Source: G016234445 sp964438865 (GTDB taxonomy: Bacteria > Chloroflexota > Dehalococcoidia > Tepidiformales > Tepidiformaceae). Taken from it: a stretch of DNA of 64,000 nt. A program made the position numbers and the translations under genes. The stretch spans positions 62,001 through 126,000 of the forward strand of contig CAYTMI010000009.1 in assembly GCA_964438865.1 (NCBI GenBank), given 5' to 3'. Under the pieces are notes generated by a model. The model ran no database searches. It was not told the DNA's origin and was given only the letters and a program-made list of their open reading frames with translations. Below are positions 8,114-14,826 of this stretch, in pieces. How positions within the stretch are numbered: the first letter of the stretch is position 1; each line of letters opens with the position of its first letter.

Positions 8114-8398
8114 ATGGCTCTCTATGAATACTCCTGCCCGAAATGCCGCACGCGCACGGAAAAGCGCATGCCCATGTCCGACGTCCTCCAGTTCATCCCC
8201 TGTCCGAAGTGCGGGAAGCAAGCACAGAAGGTCATTGGCGGGTTCGCGGTGACCGGCCGTGCATCGGCCGGCGTGGAAGACGGCCCCGCCCCCTGGGACT
8301 CCGAGGGCGGTGGCGACGGCGGGCTCGACACCGCCGACTTCGGGGGTCACGGCCACGGACACGGCCATTCGCACGGACCCGGCGGCCACTCCCACTAG
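8114..8398 (+). CDS. FmdB-type zinc ribbon protein with histidine-rich tail
   Basis: The 94-residue protein begins MALYEYSCPKCRTRTEK and has a second pair in IPCPKCGKQAQKVI. Together these are the CxxC...CxxC zinc ribbon of the FmdB/CxxC_CXXC_SSSS family, whose first residues are typically M..YEY.C..C. After residue 60 the sequence becomes Gly/Asp-rich and ends HGHGHGHSHGPGGHSH, with eight histidines in the last 16 residues. Such a tail suggests extra metal binding (nickel, zinc or cobalt) not needed by the ribbon itself. The family's role is poorly defined. It follows the MaoC-like gene by 31 bases on the same strand. Confidence 0.8.
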   Translation: MALYEYSCPKCRTRTEKRMPMSDVLQFIPCPKCGKQAQKVIGGFAVTGRASAGVEDGPAPWDSEGGGDGGLDTADFGGHGHGHGHSHGPGGHSH

Positions 8399-8425
8399 CT
8401 GGAGAGCGCGCCCGTCACCCGGGCT

Positions 8426-10180
8426 TTACGGCCAGTCCGCGTCGACCCAAATCCGATAGGACACGATCCCCGCGCCCTGCGACGAGACGCTGATGTCGAA
8501 GGCCCCCGACTGACTCGGCCCGAGGGTCGAGGGGTCGGTCGAATCGAAGAACGCCCGCACGACATCCCCGGCGGCGTTGTAGTAGCCCGCGTACGGCTGG
8601 ACGTACTTGTAGGTGTTGCCCGACGTATTCGTCACCGTGCCAACAAGGTGGAGCCAGCCGATGCCATCGACGTACTGGTTGGTCACATTCGCCACGAGGC
8701 CGGTGACCGGGTCGTCATAGGCGGGGTCGGCGTAGCTGGTGACTCCCGCCGTGACGTGGTGGATGCCGGGCCAGGGGCTCGTCTTGAGGATGGTGAAGAC
8801 CGAATCGCCGCCGCCCGGGATCGTCGTCAGGCCGGCGTAGCCGTACTGGGTACCAAGCAACTGATTCGATGCGTCCCAGAAGCTGGCGGTCACCTTCACG
8901 AACGCGATCGGGTGGCCCAGCCCGTTGACGGCCTCGCCGTGGACGTAGATGGAGCCCAGCGAGTTCACCCACCAGGCGATGTGCTGCAGCGTTACCGGCC
9001 CGCCCGGGGGAAGCGTCGACGGCGGCGTGGACGTCTTCGTGGCGGTTGGCGTGGCCCCGCCCGGTGTCGCCGGCGTCGGCGTGGCCGGTACTCCGCCCGA
9101 CCCATCCTTCGCGACCAGCGGCGCCAGCCCCCGGTTTGGGTAGACGGGGTGCGGCGTTGGTGGTGGCTCCGGCGCCGTCCACCCGGTCTCTTCCAGCGCG
9201 GCCATCGCGATCGCGCCGGGGTCGTGGATCGCCTCCGCCCGGTCGAGGAAGGGCGTCATCAGCGAATTCGGGTCGCCGGGCGGGAAGGTTGCTTCGTCGA
9301 GATGCCCGATGCTGCTGGCCTCCTCGTAGTCGGTGGGTGCATACACCTTCGCGGGGGCACCGCCGTTGGCCGCGCGGATCTTCGGCGCGTCGAGGAACAG
9401 GTTGTTGCTCGTGAGCTGCGAACCAAGGGCAGTGGTGCTGGTCTGGAACGACGTGACCAGTTGCTGCCCGCTGCCGTTGTAGAGGAGGAGGTCAAACACC
9501 TTCGGCGAGATCGGCGTGGTGAACGGGCTTCCGTTCTGCCAGCGGCCGATGGTGCCGACCATGCCCATCGAGTCGCTGAAGCCAAGCCCGTGCGCCAGTT
9601 CGTGGAGGACGGTCGTAACCAGGTCGTGGGTGCCGGCCGGGGTGTTGCCATCGGTGCCGTAGTACCAGTTGGCCTTGGTGCTGTTGAACGACGCCTCGAT
9701 GTCGGGTTCCGTGGGGTCGATGTCCGACCCGGCGAACTTGTTCGCGAGCGCGATCGGGTACCAGGTGTTCGCCCTCGGGGCGTTGGTGAAGTTGCGCCGC
9801 AGGCTCGCGGCCTTCGCCGCTCCCAGGGTTCCCGTGCTCAGCGGCTCCCACTTCGCTTCGACCACGATGGTGACCGGCGAAGTGATGCGGGCCTTCCAGA
9901 TGTCGACCGCGTATTGGAACGCGGACTGGGCCTGGGCAGTGAAACCTGTGTAGTTCACGACGACGGTGGCCCCGGCGGCCTGCGGTGCCACGCCGGGCCC
10001 TGACGGTGGTGGTTCGGGGGGAACGTAGGTGCCGGCCTCGCCCGCGCCTTCGCGCAACACAAGGACTGTGCCCGGCAGCTTCTCGCCACCGTCCGCCAAC
10101 CCCCGTCCGCCGGGCGACGCCACGAGGAGGGTCCCAACAACCATTGCCAGGGCCAACAATCCGCCCAGGGAGAAACGCAT
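8426..10180 (-). CDS. Secreted zinc metalloprotease-like protein with C-terminal FxLYD-like repeats
   Basis: The 584-residue protein has a signal peptide (MRFSLGGLLALAMVVGTLLV, cleavage near residue 30). It has a matrixin-like catalytic region at about 70-335 with HELAHGLGFSDS at 193-204, which gives the HExxHxxG zinc site. A Pro/Thr-rich linker at about 340-395 is followed by two beta domains of about 90 residues. Each of these has a G.A.N..G....[V/Y]V.....[Y/F][W/Y][D/N]A.G pattern like FxLYD domains found on secreted bacterial proteins. It probably cleaves extracellular proteins and attaches to, or is spaced from, the surface by the linker. The third zinc ligand is not certain. It is transcribed toward the FmdB gene with no close operon partner. 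Confidence 0.7.
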   Translation of the reverse strand: MRFSLGGLLALAMVVGTLLVASPGGRGLADGGEKLPGTVLVLREGAGEAGTYVPPEPPPSGPGVAPQAAGATVVVNYTGFTAQAQSAFQYAVDIWKARITSPVTIVVEAKWEPLSTGTLGAAKAASLRRNFTNAPRANTWYPIALANKFAGSDIDPTEPDIEASFNSTKANWYYGTDGNTPAGTHDLVTTVLHELAHGLGFSDSMGMVGTIGRWQNGSPFTTPISPKVFDLLLYNGSGQQLVTSFQTSTTALGSQLTSNNLFLDAPKIRAANGGAPAKVYAPTDYEEASSIGHLDEATFPPGDPNSLMTPFLDRAEAIHDPGAIAMAALEETGWTAPEPPPTPHPVYPNRGLAPLVAKDGSGGVPATPTPATPGGATPTATKTSTPPSTLPPGGPVTLQHIAWWVNSLGSIYVHGEAVNGLGHPIAFVKVTASFWDASNQLLGTQYGYAGLTTIPGGGDSVFTILKTSPWPGIHHVTAGVTSYADPAYDDPVTGLVANVTNQYVDGIGWLHLVGTVTNTSGNTYKYVQPYAGYYNAAGDVVRAFFDSTDPSTLGPSQSGAFDISVSSQGAGIVSYRIWVDADWP

Positions 10181-10338
10181 GATGGCCTCCGCTTAGCCTT
10201 CCGGCCCGGCGCCGGGAGCCCGGCGCATCCAACGGCGATGGTGGACGGCCCGAAGTTAACGAAACCCGGCCAAACGGGGGCCAACGTGGGGTACGGCGGA
10301 CCCTACTTCGCCGCCGCCACACTCCCAGCCGGCATGCA

Positions 10339-10368
10339 GAAGGGCGGCGGGTTTCCCCGCCGCCCTTC
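10339..10368 (-). terminator. Strong intrinsic hairpin downstream of the lipoprotein gene
   Basis: A perfect 13-base-pair GC-rich stem (GAAGGGCGGCGGG and its complement) closes on a 4-base loop, 37 bases after the lipoprotein stop codon. Only short pyrimidine tracts follow, so termination strength is a guess. Confidence 0.7.
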
Positions 10369-10404
10369 TTCGTGCCTGGTTGATACGCCGGTGCCTGGCT
10401 TCAG

Positions 10405-10932
10405 CTACTCGCCGAAGTCGAACGCCGCGTCCTTGCAGTCTTTGTTGCTATCTGCGATCTTGCTCAGCCGTTCTTCCACGCCCGCGGGGGGCTCGGGGAA
10501 CGGGTTATCGCCAAGTGCGGAAAGGGCTTCGAGCCCCTTGGCATCCTTGAGCGCCTTCGCGATGTCGTTCAGCGCCTTGGTAGCCGCCGTGTGCCAGTCT
10601 TTCATGTCCTTGGGGGGGTTGGCCTTCGAAAAGTCTCTCGCGAGCTGCTCGAATGGCGCCGCCATCTTCTCCAGCAGCTTGTCGACGTCGCCGGCCGACC
10701 CCGACGAGAGGTCTGCGGAAGCCTTCTCGAGGCTCACAGAGAACGTCTTCATCGCCTTGCAGATCTGGCCGACGTACTTTTCGTCGCTTCCGGTGGCCTG
10801 GACGTCGCCGCCAGAATCGCCGCCGTCGTCATCGTCGTCGCCGCCGCCACATGCGACCAGCGCGAACGCGGCCGCGATGGCGAGCATGGCGGGCAGCAGC
10901 AGCGCCCACCTCCGGAATCGTTTCGTGTGCAA
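10405..10932 (-). CDS. Lipoprotein of unknown function
   Basis: The 175-residue protein has a basic N-terminus (MHTKRFRRW), a hydrophobic core and a lipobox LVAC at about 25-28, so it should be lipid-modified on Cys28 and anchored on the outer face of the membrane. An Asp/Gly-rich spacer (GGGDDDDDGGDSGGD) follows. The rest is mostly helical, with Lys/Asp/Ala-rich segments such as DKLLEKMAAPFEQLARDFSKA, cut here to its helix, and two cysteines (in ICKAM and KDCKD) that could pair. I recognise no enzyme motif. The TTG start has a GGAGG site at good spacing. A strong hairpin follows the gene, which appears to be monocistronic. Confidence 0.75.
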   Translation of the reverse strand: MHTKRFRRWALLLPAMLAIAAAFALVACGGGDDDDDGGDSGGDVQATGSDEKYVGQICKAMKTFSVSLEKASADLSSGSAGDVDKLLEKMAAPFEQLARDFSKANPPKDMKDWHTAATKALNDIAKALKDAKGLEALSALGDNPFPEPPAGVEERLSKIADSNKDCKDAAFDFGE

Positions 10933-11028
10933 AGGGTCCCTCCTCGTTGTCTTTGTGAATTAACGGCTATCCGTCGCAGCAAGTAAAGCCGCCCGGGGAC
11001 TTCTTTTCCCGGCGGCCGGGTCATGGGC

Positions 11029-11057
11029 AAAGAAGAAGACGGCCCTTGCGAGCCGCC
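11029..11057 (-). terminator. Rho-independent terminator after the acyl-CoA dehydrogenase gene
   Basis: On the minus strand an 8-base-pair stem (two G-U pairs) closes on a GCAA tetraloop and is followed by TTCTTCTTT. It lies 28 bases after the stop codon, the expected geometry of an intrinsic terminator. Confidence 0.75.
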
Positions 11058-11084
11058 TTCCGTCGGGATGACCAGGGTTCGAGA

Positions 11085-12197
11085 TTAGATATCGAGCATC
11101 TGAGCAACGCGCTCGCGGTGGAAGTCGCCGTCGCCCCAGAAGAGTTCCGCACGCTTCTGGCGGCGGAAGAACAGCTGGATGATGTAGTCCTTGGTGAAGC
11201 CGATGCCACCGTGGATCTGCTGGCCGTGGGCCACAACGCGGCGGCTGGCGTCGCTGCACCAGGCCTTCGCCATCGCCGTGTCCATGTCCTGCGAGTCTTC
11301 GTTCTCGCTCGTCGCCCAGGCGGCCTTGTACATGATGAACCGCATGCCATCGACGTCGGTCACCATGTCGGCGGCCTTGTGCTGGATGGCCTGGAACGAA
11401 CCGATCGGGCGGCCGAACTGGACGCGCTCCTTGGCGTAGTTCACGGAGATCTCGAAGTCGCGCTGGGCGAGACCGACGAGGTAGGCGCACTCCATGTTCA
11501 TGGCCATGTTGCGGATGTGCGAAACCGTCTTCTGGTCGGCGCCGCTCGTGACATCCGCTGCCGCAACCTTGACGTCCTTGAAAACGACCTCTGCCTGCTT
11601 GTCGCTGGCAATGGTCTTGAGGACGGTCACCGTGATCCCGGGCTGGTCGCGGGGCACGAAGAAGACGGCACGGCCGCCATCGGGCTTTACCGCAACGACG
11701 TTGAGGTAGTCGGCGACGTGGGCGTCCGGGACGAAGAGCTTGGTGCCGTTGAGGATGAAGTCGCTGCCGCTGGCGGTCGCCTTCATCTGGACACCATCGA
11801 CGTCCCAGCGGCCGCTCGCTTCGGTGACCGCGTAGGTGTGGATTGCGCTGCCATCGGCGATCTTGGGGAGGTACTTCGCCTTCTGGGCATCCGTTCCGGC
11901 GTGCATGATTTGGGCGGCCGCGAACTGGTTCGGGATGAACGGACCGGGCAGCAGGGCGCGACCGCACTCTTCGACCAGCACGCAGAGGTCCAGGAAGGAG
12001 AACCCGGCGCCGCCGTGCTCTTCCGGGATCATCAGGCCCTGCCAGCCGAGGTCGGCCATTTTCTTCCAGAGCGCCGGGCTGTAGCCCTTTTCGTCGTCTT
12101 CCATGGCGCGGACGTGTTCTTCGGGGCATTCCTTTTCGAGGAATTCGCGGGCGGAGTTCTTGAGCAGTTCTTGCTCTTCGCTAAGGCCGAGGTCCAT
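11085..12197 (-). CDS. Acyl-CoA dehydrogenase family flavoprotein
   Basis: The 370-residue protein starts MDLGLSEEQELLKNSAREFL, the usual N-terminal helix of acyl-CoA dehydrogenases. The middle beta domain has HTYAVTEASGRWD and the C-terminal helical domain has ERVQFGRPIGSFQAIQHKAADM and IHGGIGFTKDY, the FAD and substrate signatures. It should oxidise an acyl-CoA at the alpha-beta bond and pass electrons to ETF. The middle domain lacks the very common 'T.P..GSD' form, so substrate range cannot be read. Translation upstream of the chosen ATG has no family similarity. A TACAAT -10 box lies about 62 bases before the start, and a good terminator follows. Confidence 0.88.
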   Translation of the reverse strand: MDLGLSEEQELLKNSAREFLEKECPEEHVRAMEDDEKGYSPALWKKMADLGWQGLMIPEEHGGAGFSFLDLCVLVEECGRALLPGPFIPNQFAAAQIMHAGTDAQKAKYLPKIADGSAIHTYAVTEASGRWDVDGVQMKATASGSDFILNGTKLFVPDAHVADYLNVVAVKPDGGRAVFFVPRDQPGITVTVLKTIASDKQAEVVFKDVKVAAADVTSGADQKTVSHIRNMAMNMECAYLVGLAQRDFEISVNYAKERVQFGRPIGSFQAIQHKAADMVTDVDGMRFIMYKAAWATSENEDSQDMDTAMAKAWCSDASRRVVAHGQQIHGGIGFTKDYIIQLFFRRQKRAELFWGDGDFHRERVAQMLDI

Positions 12198-12259
12198 GCG
12201 GCTTCTGTCCCTTTCGTGGTGGTTCGCCCGCCCCGCGGGCGCTCTTGGATTGCGGCGGG

Positions 12260-12265
12260 ATTGTA
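12260..12265 (-). promoter_or_regulatory. -10 element (TACAAT) before the acyl-CoA dehydrogenase gene
   Basis: Minus-strand TGATACAATCC gives a near-consensus TACAAT hexamer 62 bases before the ATG. The -35 region is GC-rich and unconvincing. Confidence 0.4.
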
Positions 12266-12313
12266 TCAGGATCTTTCGCGCGGGGCGAACAAGCCGCCCG
12301 CTTCGAGGGAGTG

Positions 12314-12383
12314 GAGGCTGGAGACCGGAGGTGCGGCACACTCCGCGGGGATTCCCTGGGGAGAAGACAGCATGCGTGTGTCA
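12314..12383 (+). pseudogene. Copy of the formyltransferase leader and first codons
   Basis: These 70 bases match the minus-strand sequence 22644-22575 with 5 mismatches by hand alignment (about 93%). The shared part covers about 58 bases of leader plus the start codon and next three codons of the formyltransferase (MRVS). After TCA the two diverge completely, and here a stop codon soon follows. It is therefore a truncated duplicate, not a gene. Confidence 0.75.
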
Positions 12384-12498
12384 GGAAGCAGGCCCTCACT
12401 GCTCACTGACACACGATGAGGTACTCAAGGTTGCCGACTCGATCCGCCCCGTTAAGCGACGCGCGACCATCCCGTGGCGTTCCCGGGTTCCATCGGAT

Positions 12499-12585
12499 TC
12501 CTGCCGCCGTCGTTGGATGAACCACCCCATTCGCTCCAACGCCCGCTCGATGTTCTCGCAGCTGCTGGCGTGGGCGGCGCGGGCG
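12499..12585 (-). pseudogene. Relic of an aminotransferase 3' end
   Basis: On the minus strand this stretch reads AHASSCENIERALERMGWFI then QRRRQE. The intact aminotransferase nearby ends CYASSYENIERALERIGRFV QRRR and a stop. Hand alignment with 13362-13448 gives about 83% identity over 87 bases. The stop codon has changed from TAG to CAG and no upstream coding part survives. Confidence 0.7.
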
Positions 12586-12644
12586 TTGCGGCCGGCCCCG
12601 GCAACGCCCTTGGCGTCGGGGCCGGCCGCTCAGCAGGTCTTCGC

Positions 12645-13247
12645 CTACGCGCGGCGGCGCGCTACCGCAATCCCGCCCGTTACGCCCGAGACCACGAGCA
12701 GCACCACGCCAAGAACCCATGGCAGCGCGTCCGTGCTCCCGCCGCTGCTGGGTGCGAGGCCGGTGCCGGTGCTGGGCGCGGTCACTGCCGCGGGCAACTG
12801 GCCCCGGATCTCTCCCCCAGCGTTCGCCTGCGAGTGGACGTTCACGTAGAGCGTGCCCGCGTTCAACGCCGCCACGAAGTCGGCGAAGGTCTTCCCCTGG
12901 AGCGGGCCAAGGAGCTCGGCCGCAGTCGCCGTGCCGGTGGTGTCGATGGTGGCCACGCCGGCGCCGGCGACGAGGTTGGCGACGATGGGCCCGGCGGCGC
13001 CCTTGGCGGCAAGGTGGATGTGGGCGGCGGTGAGACCTGTCCCGGTCGCCTGGAGGCGCCAGGTGATCTTGTCTGCGCTCACCGTGTAGGTGAACTTGCC
13101 CGTTGCGGTGGTCGTGACCGGCGTTGCCTCTTCGGCGCCGGTGAGATTGACGGATTTCTCGGCCGACTGAGCGAACACCGCGCCGGCTCCAAGCGCGAGG
13201 AGCGCGGCCCCCAGGAGAAGGAGAGATAACGACCGGACTGATTTCAT
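12645..13247 (-). CDS. CHRD-domain exported protein with C-terminal membrane anchor
   Basis: The 200-residue protein has a signal peptide (MKSVRSLSLLLLGAALLALG, cleavage after VFA near residue 26). A CHRD domain covers about 30-152, with LTGAEEATPV, AHIHLAAKGAAGPIVANL and YVNVHSQANAGGEIRGQL, the last being the family signature. A Ser/Gly/Thr linker leads to one transmembrane helix (about 172-193) and a basic end ARRRA. The topology is extracellular domain, anchor, short cytosolic tail. CHRD domains bind or process unknown partners; in bacteria no enzymatic role is settled. A GGAGG site precedes the ATG. The gene lies between two copies of the aminotransferase 3' end, which suggests past rearrangement. 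Confidence 0.85.
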   Translation of the reverse strand: MKSVRSLSLLLLGAALLALGAGAVFAQSAEKSVNLTGAEEATPVTTTATGKFTYTVSADKITWRLQATGTGLTAAHIHLAAKGAAGPIVANLVAGAGVATIDTTGTATAAELLGPLQGKTFADFVAALNAGTLYVNVHSQANAGGEIRGQLPAAVTAPSTGTGLAPSSGGSTDALPWVLGVVLLVVSGVTGGIAVARRRA

Positions 13248-13363
13248 GTGGAAATTGTTCCTCCGAGTGTTGGTAGCGCCGTGGTGGGTGGCGCTCTAGA
13301 GGGAATACGCCGCACCCTCGGTTGGGGATCGCAGCCGGGGTTAGCGACTGGTAAGGATTGGTC

Positions 13364-14551
13364 CTACCGCCGCCGCTGGACGAAGCGCCCGATCCGCTCC
13401 AGCGCCCGCTCGATGTTCTCGTAGCTGCTGGCGTAGCAGGCGCGCACGTGGCCTTCGCCGCCGGCCCCGAAGGCGTTGCCCGGGACGACCGCGACGCGCT
13501 CCTCCGCCAGCAGCCGTTCGCTGAAGGTCACGCTGTCCAGGCCGGTCACGGTGATGTCGGGGAAGGCGTAGAAGGCGCCCCGCGGTTCGAACGTCGGCAA
13601 GCCCACGGCGCGGAAGCCGTCGACAATCAGCCGCCGCCGCCGGTCGTATTCGGCCACCATCTCGCGCACGAACGCCTCGCCGTGGTCCAGCGCCGCGATT
13701 CCGGCATATTGCGCGGCCGTCGGCGCCGACATCATCACGTACTGGTGCACTTTCATCAGCGCCTCGGCGAGGGGCGCGGGCGCGGCGACCCATCCCAGCC
13801 GCCAGCCGGTCATCGCGTAGGTCTTGCTGAAGCCGCCAAGGAGCACCGTTCGCCCCCGCATCCCGGGCAGTGCCGCGAAGCAGGTGTGCTCGCTGCCGTA
13901 GGTCATCCGGTCGTATAGCTCGTCGCTGATCACGGCGACGTCGTGCTTCGCCGCCACCTCGGCGATTGCCGCCAGGTCTTCGCGCCCCATCACCGCGCCC
14001 GTGGGGTTCGACGGGTAGCCGAGGAGGATCGCCTTCGTCCGGGGCGTGATCCCCGCTTCGACATCGCCGGCCAGCAGCCGGAAGTCGTTCGCGGCGGAGG
14101 TGGGCACCGGCCGGAAACACCCGCCCGCCATCACCGTCGCCGGCAGGTAGGCAACGTAGCAGGGGTCGGCGCAGAGCACCTCGTCGCCGGGGTCCAGGAG
14201 GGCGCGGAGGGCGATGTCGAGCGCTTCAGATGAGCCGCTGGTGATGACGATCTCGTCCCGGGGGTCGTAGCGGACGCCGTAGAGCCGTTCGAGGTGCGAC
14301 GCCAGCTTTTCGCGCAGTTCCAGCAGCCCGTAGTTACTGGTGTAGTGGGTGTCGCCGCGCTCGATGCTTTCGATCGCCGCGCGGCTGATCGGCGCGGGAG
14401 TGACGTAATCGGGTTCGCCCACGCCGAGCGAAATGACGTCCTCGATCGTGCTGAGCAGGTCGAAGAACTTGCGAATCCCACTCGGGGGCACACTCTGCAT
14501 CCGGCGCGAAACGAAGCGGCTCGATTGAGCGCTCGATGGATCGGCTGTCAT
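13364..14551 (-). CDS. Class I/II pyridoxal-phosphate aminotransferase
   Basis: The 395-residue protein has the fold-type I features: SLGVGEPDYVTP near the N-terminus, SGSSEALD for cofactor phosphate, SNPTG at 181-185, SDELYD near 209, the Schiff-base Lys243 in GGFSKTYAMTGWRLGW, and an Arg near the C-terminus. It resembles AspC/AlaT/PatA-type enzymes; the donor and acceptor cannot be read from sequence. AGGAGG lies directly upstream of the ATG. The leader contains a short Ala-rich reading frame and a terminator with a six-T tract 35 bases before the start codon, so expression may depend on attenuation and the enzyme may serve alanine metabolism. A decayed copy of its last 29 codons lies about 860 bases away. 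Confidence 0.88.
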   Translation of the reverse strand: MTADPSSAQSSRFVSRRMQSVPPSGIRKFFDLLSTIEDVISLGVGEPDYVTPAPISRAAIESIERGDTHYTSNYGLLELREKLASHLERLYGVRYDPRDEIVITSGSSEALDIALRALLDPGDEVLCADPCYVAYLPATVMAGGCFRPVPTSAANDFRLLAGDVEAGITPRTKAILLGYPSNPTGAVMGREDLAAIAEVAAKHDVAVISDELYDRMTYGSEHTCFAALPGMRGRTVLLGGFSKTYAMTGWRLGWVAAPAPLAEALMKVHQYVMMSAPTAAQYAGIAALDHGEAFVREMVAEYDRRRRLIVDGFRAVGLPTFEPRGAFYAFPDITVTGLDSVTFSERLLAEERVAVVPGNAFGAGGEGHVRACYASSYENIERALERIGRFVQRRR

Positions 14552-14585
14552 GGCTCCTCCTGTCCCCCTGCCGAGGCCGCCTCGC

Positions 14586-14609
14586 AAAAAAGCCGCCCCT
14601 GGAGGCGGC
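14586..14609 (-). terminator. Intrinsic terminator in the aminotransferase leader (candidate attenuator)
   Basis: On the minus strand GCCGCC, a 6-base loop and GGCGGC are followed by six T residues. A U-G pair can extend the stem to seven with a tetraloop. No complete gene on this strand ends just upstream, so it sits inside the leader of the aminotransferase gene, 35 bases before the start codon. Confidence 0.75.
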
Positions 14610-14646
14610 CCAAATCTTCTCGACGTCTTGCTTGCGACCGCCAGCT

Positions 14647-14721
14647 TTACCCGCGCGCATGCGCCGCCGCCGCCGCGGCAGCAGCGAGGGCAAGGCGAAG
14701 GGCACTGGTGGTCACGTGCAT
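14647..14721 (-). CDS. Candidate alanine-rich leader peptide (24 aa)
   Basis: The frame reads MHVTTSALRLALAAAAAAAA then HARG and a TAA stop. Eleven of 24 codons are Ala, eight of them consecutive (GCT GCT GCC and five GCG). It precedes the terminator and the aminotransferase start on the same strand. Its GGC-rich codon run can pair either with itself or with the GCCGCC arm of the terminator, the layout of ribosome-mediated attenuation. Weak points are the absence of a clear Shine-Dalgarno site (an in-frame GTG eight codons upstream is an alternative start) and the fact that GCG runs also arise by slippage. Confidence 0.45.
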   Translation of the reverse strand: MHVTTSALRLALAAAAAAAAHARG

Positions 14722-14752
14722 CGACAAGAACTCTGTCGGACGCACCCGTTAT

Positions 14753-14758
14753 CGTCAA
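14753..14758 (-). promoter_or_regulatory. -35-like element (TTGACG) for the aminotransferase leader
   Basis: TTGACG matches the -35 consensus in five of six positions and lies 32 bases before the leader-peptide ATG. The -10 at 17 bases spacing (CAGAGT) is weak, so the promoter is tentative. Confidence 0.3.
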
Positions 14759-14796
14759 TAGAGGGAATCCATACCGGCGTTGCCCGCCTTCGCGGC

Positions 14797-14802
14797 TATA
14801 CT
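14797..14802 (+). promoter_or_regulatory. -10 element (TATACT) before the amidase gene
   Basis: GCTATACTGGC here is identical over 11 bases to the element before gltB. The amidase GTG start lies 24 bases downstream. No -35 hexamer at normal spacing is visible. Confidence 0.5.
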
Positions 14803-14826
14803 GGCGAAAAGCCCGCCGAGGGACCC

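Larger units (their letters stand above)
12198..12644. other. Gene-poor debris region with two gene-fragment copies
   Basis: This 447-base stretch has no intact gene. It holds the promoter of the acyl-CoA dehydrogenase gene, a 70-base copy of the start region of the formyltransferase gene (12314-12383), a 9-base inverted repeat GTGTGTCAG (12376-12384 with 12406-12414) and a decayed copy of the end of the neighbouring aminotransferase gene (12499-12585). No transposase remnant or target-site duplication was recognised. Confidence 0.7.

Noticed and set aside
12376..12414. A 9-base inverted repeat read as the end of an insertion sequence.
   Set aside because: There is no transposase, no second matching end and no target-site duplication; part of the repeat is simply the copied formyltransferase start.
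13275..13295. AGCGCC / GGCGCT hairpin as a terminator of the aminotransferase gene.
   Set aside because: The stem is only six base pairs with a nine-base loop and no T tract follows on the minus strand.
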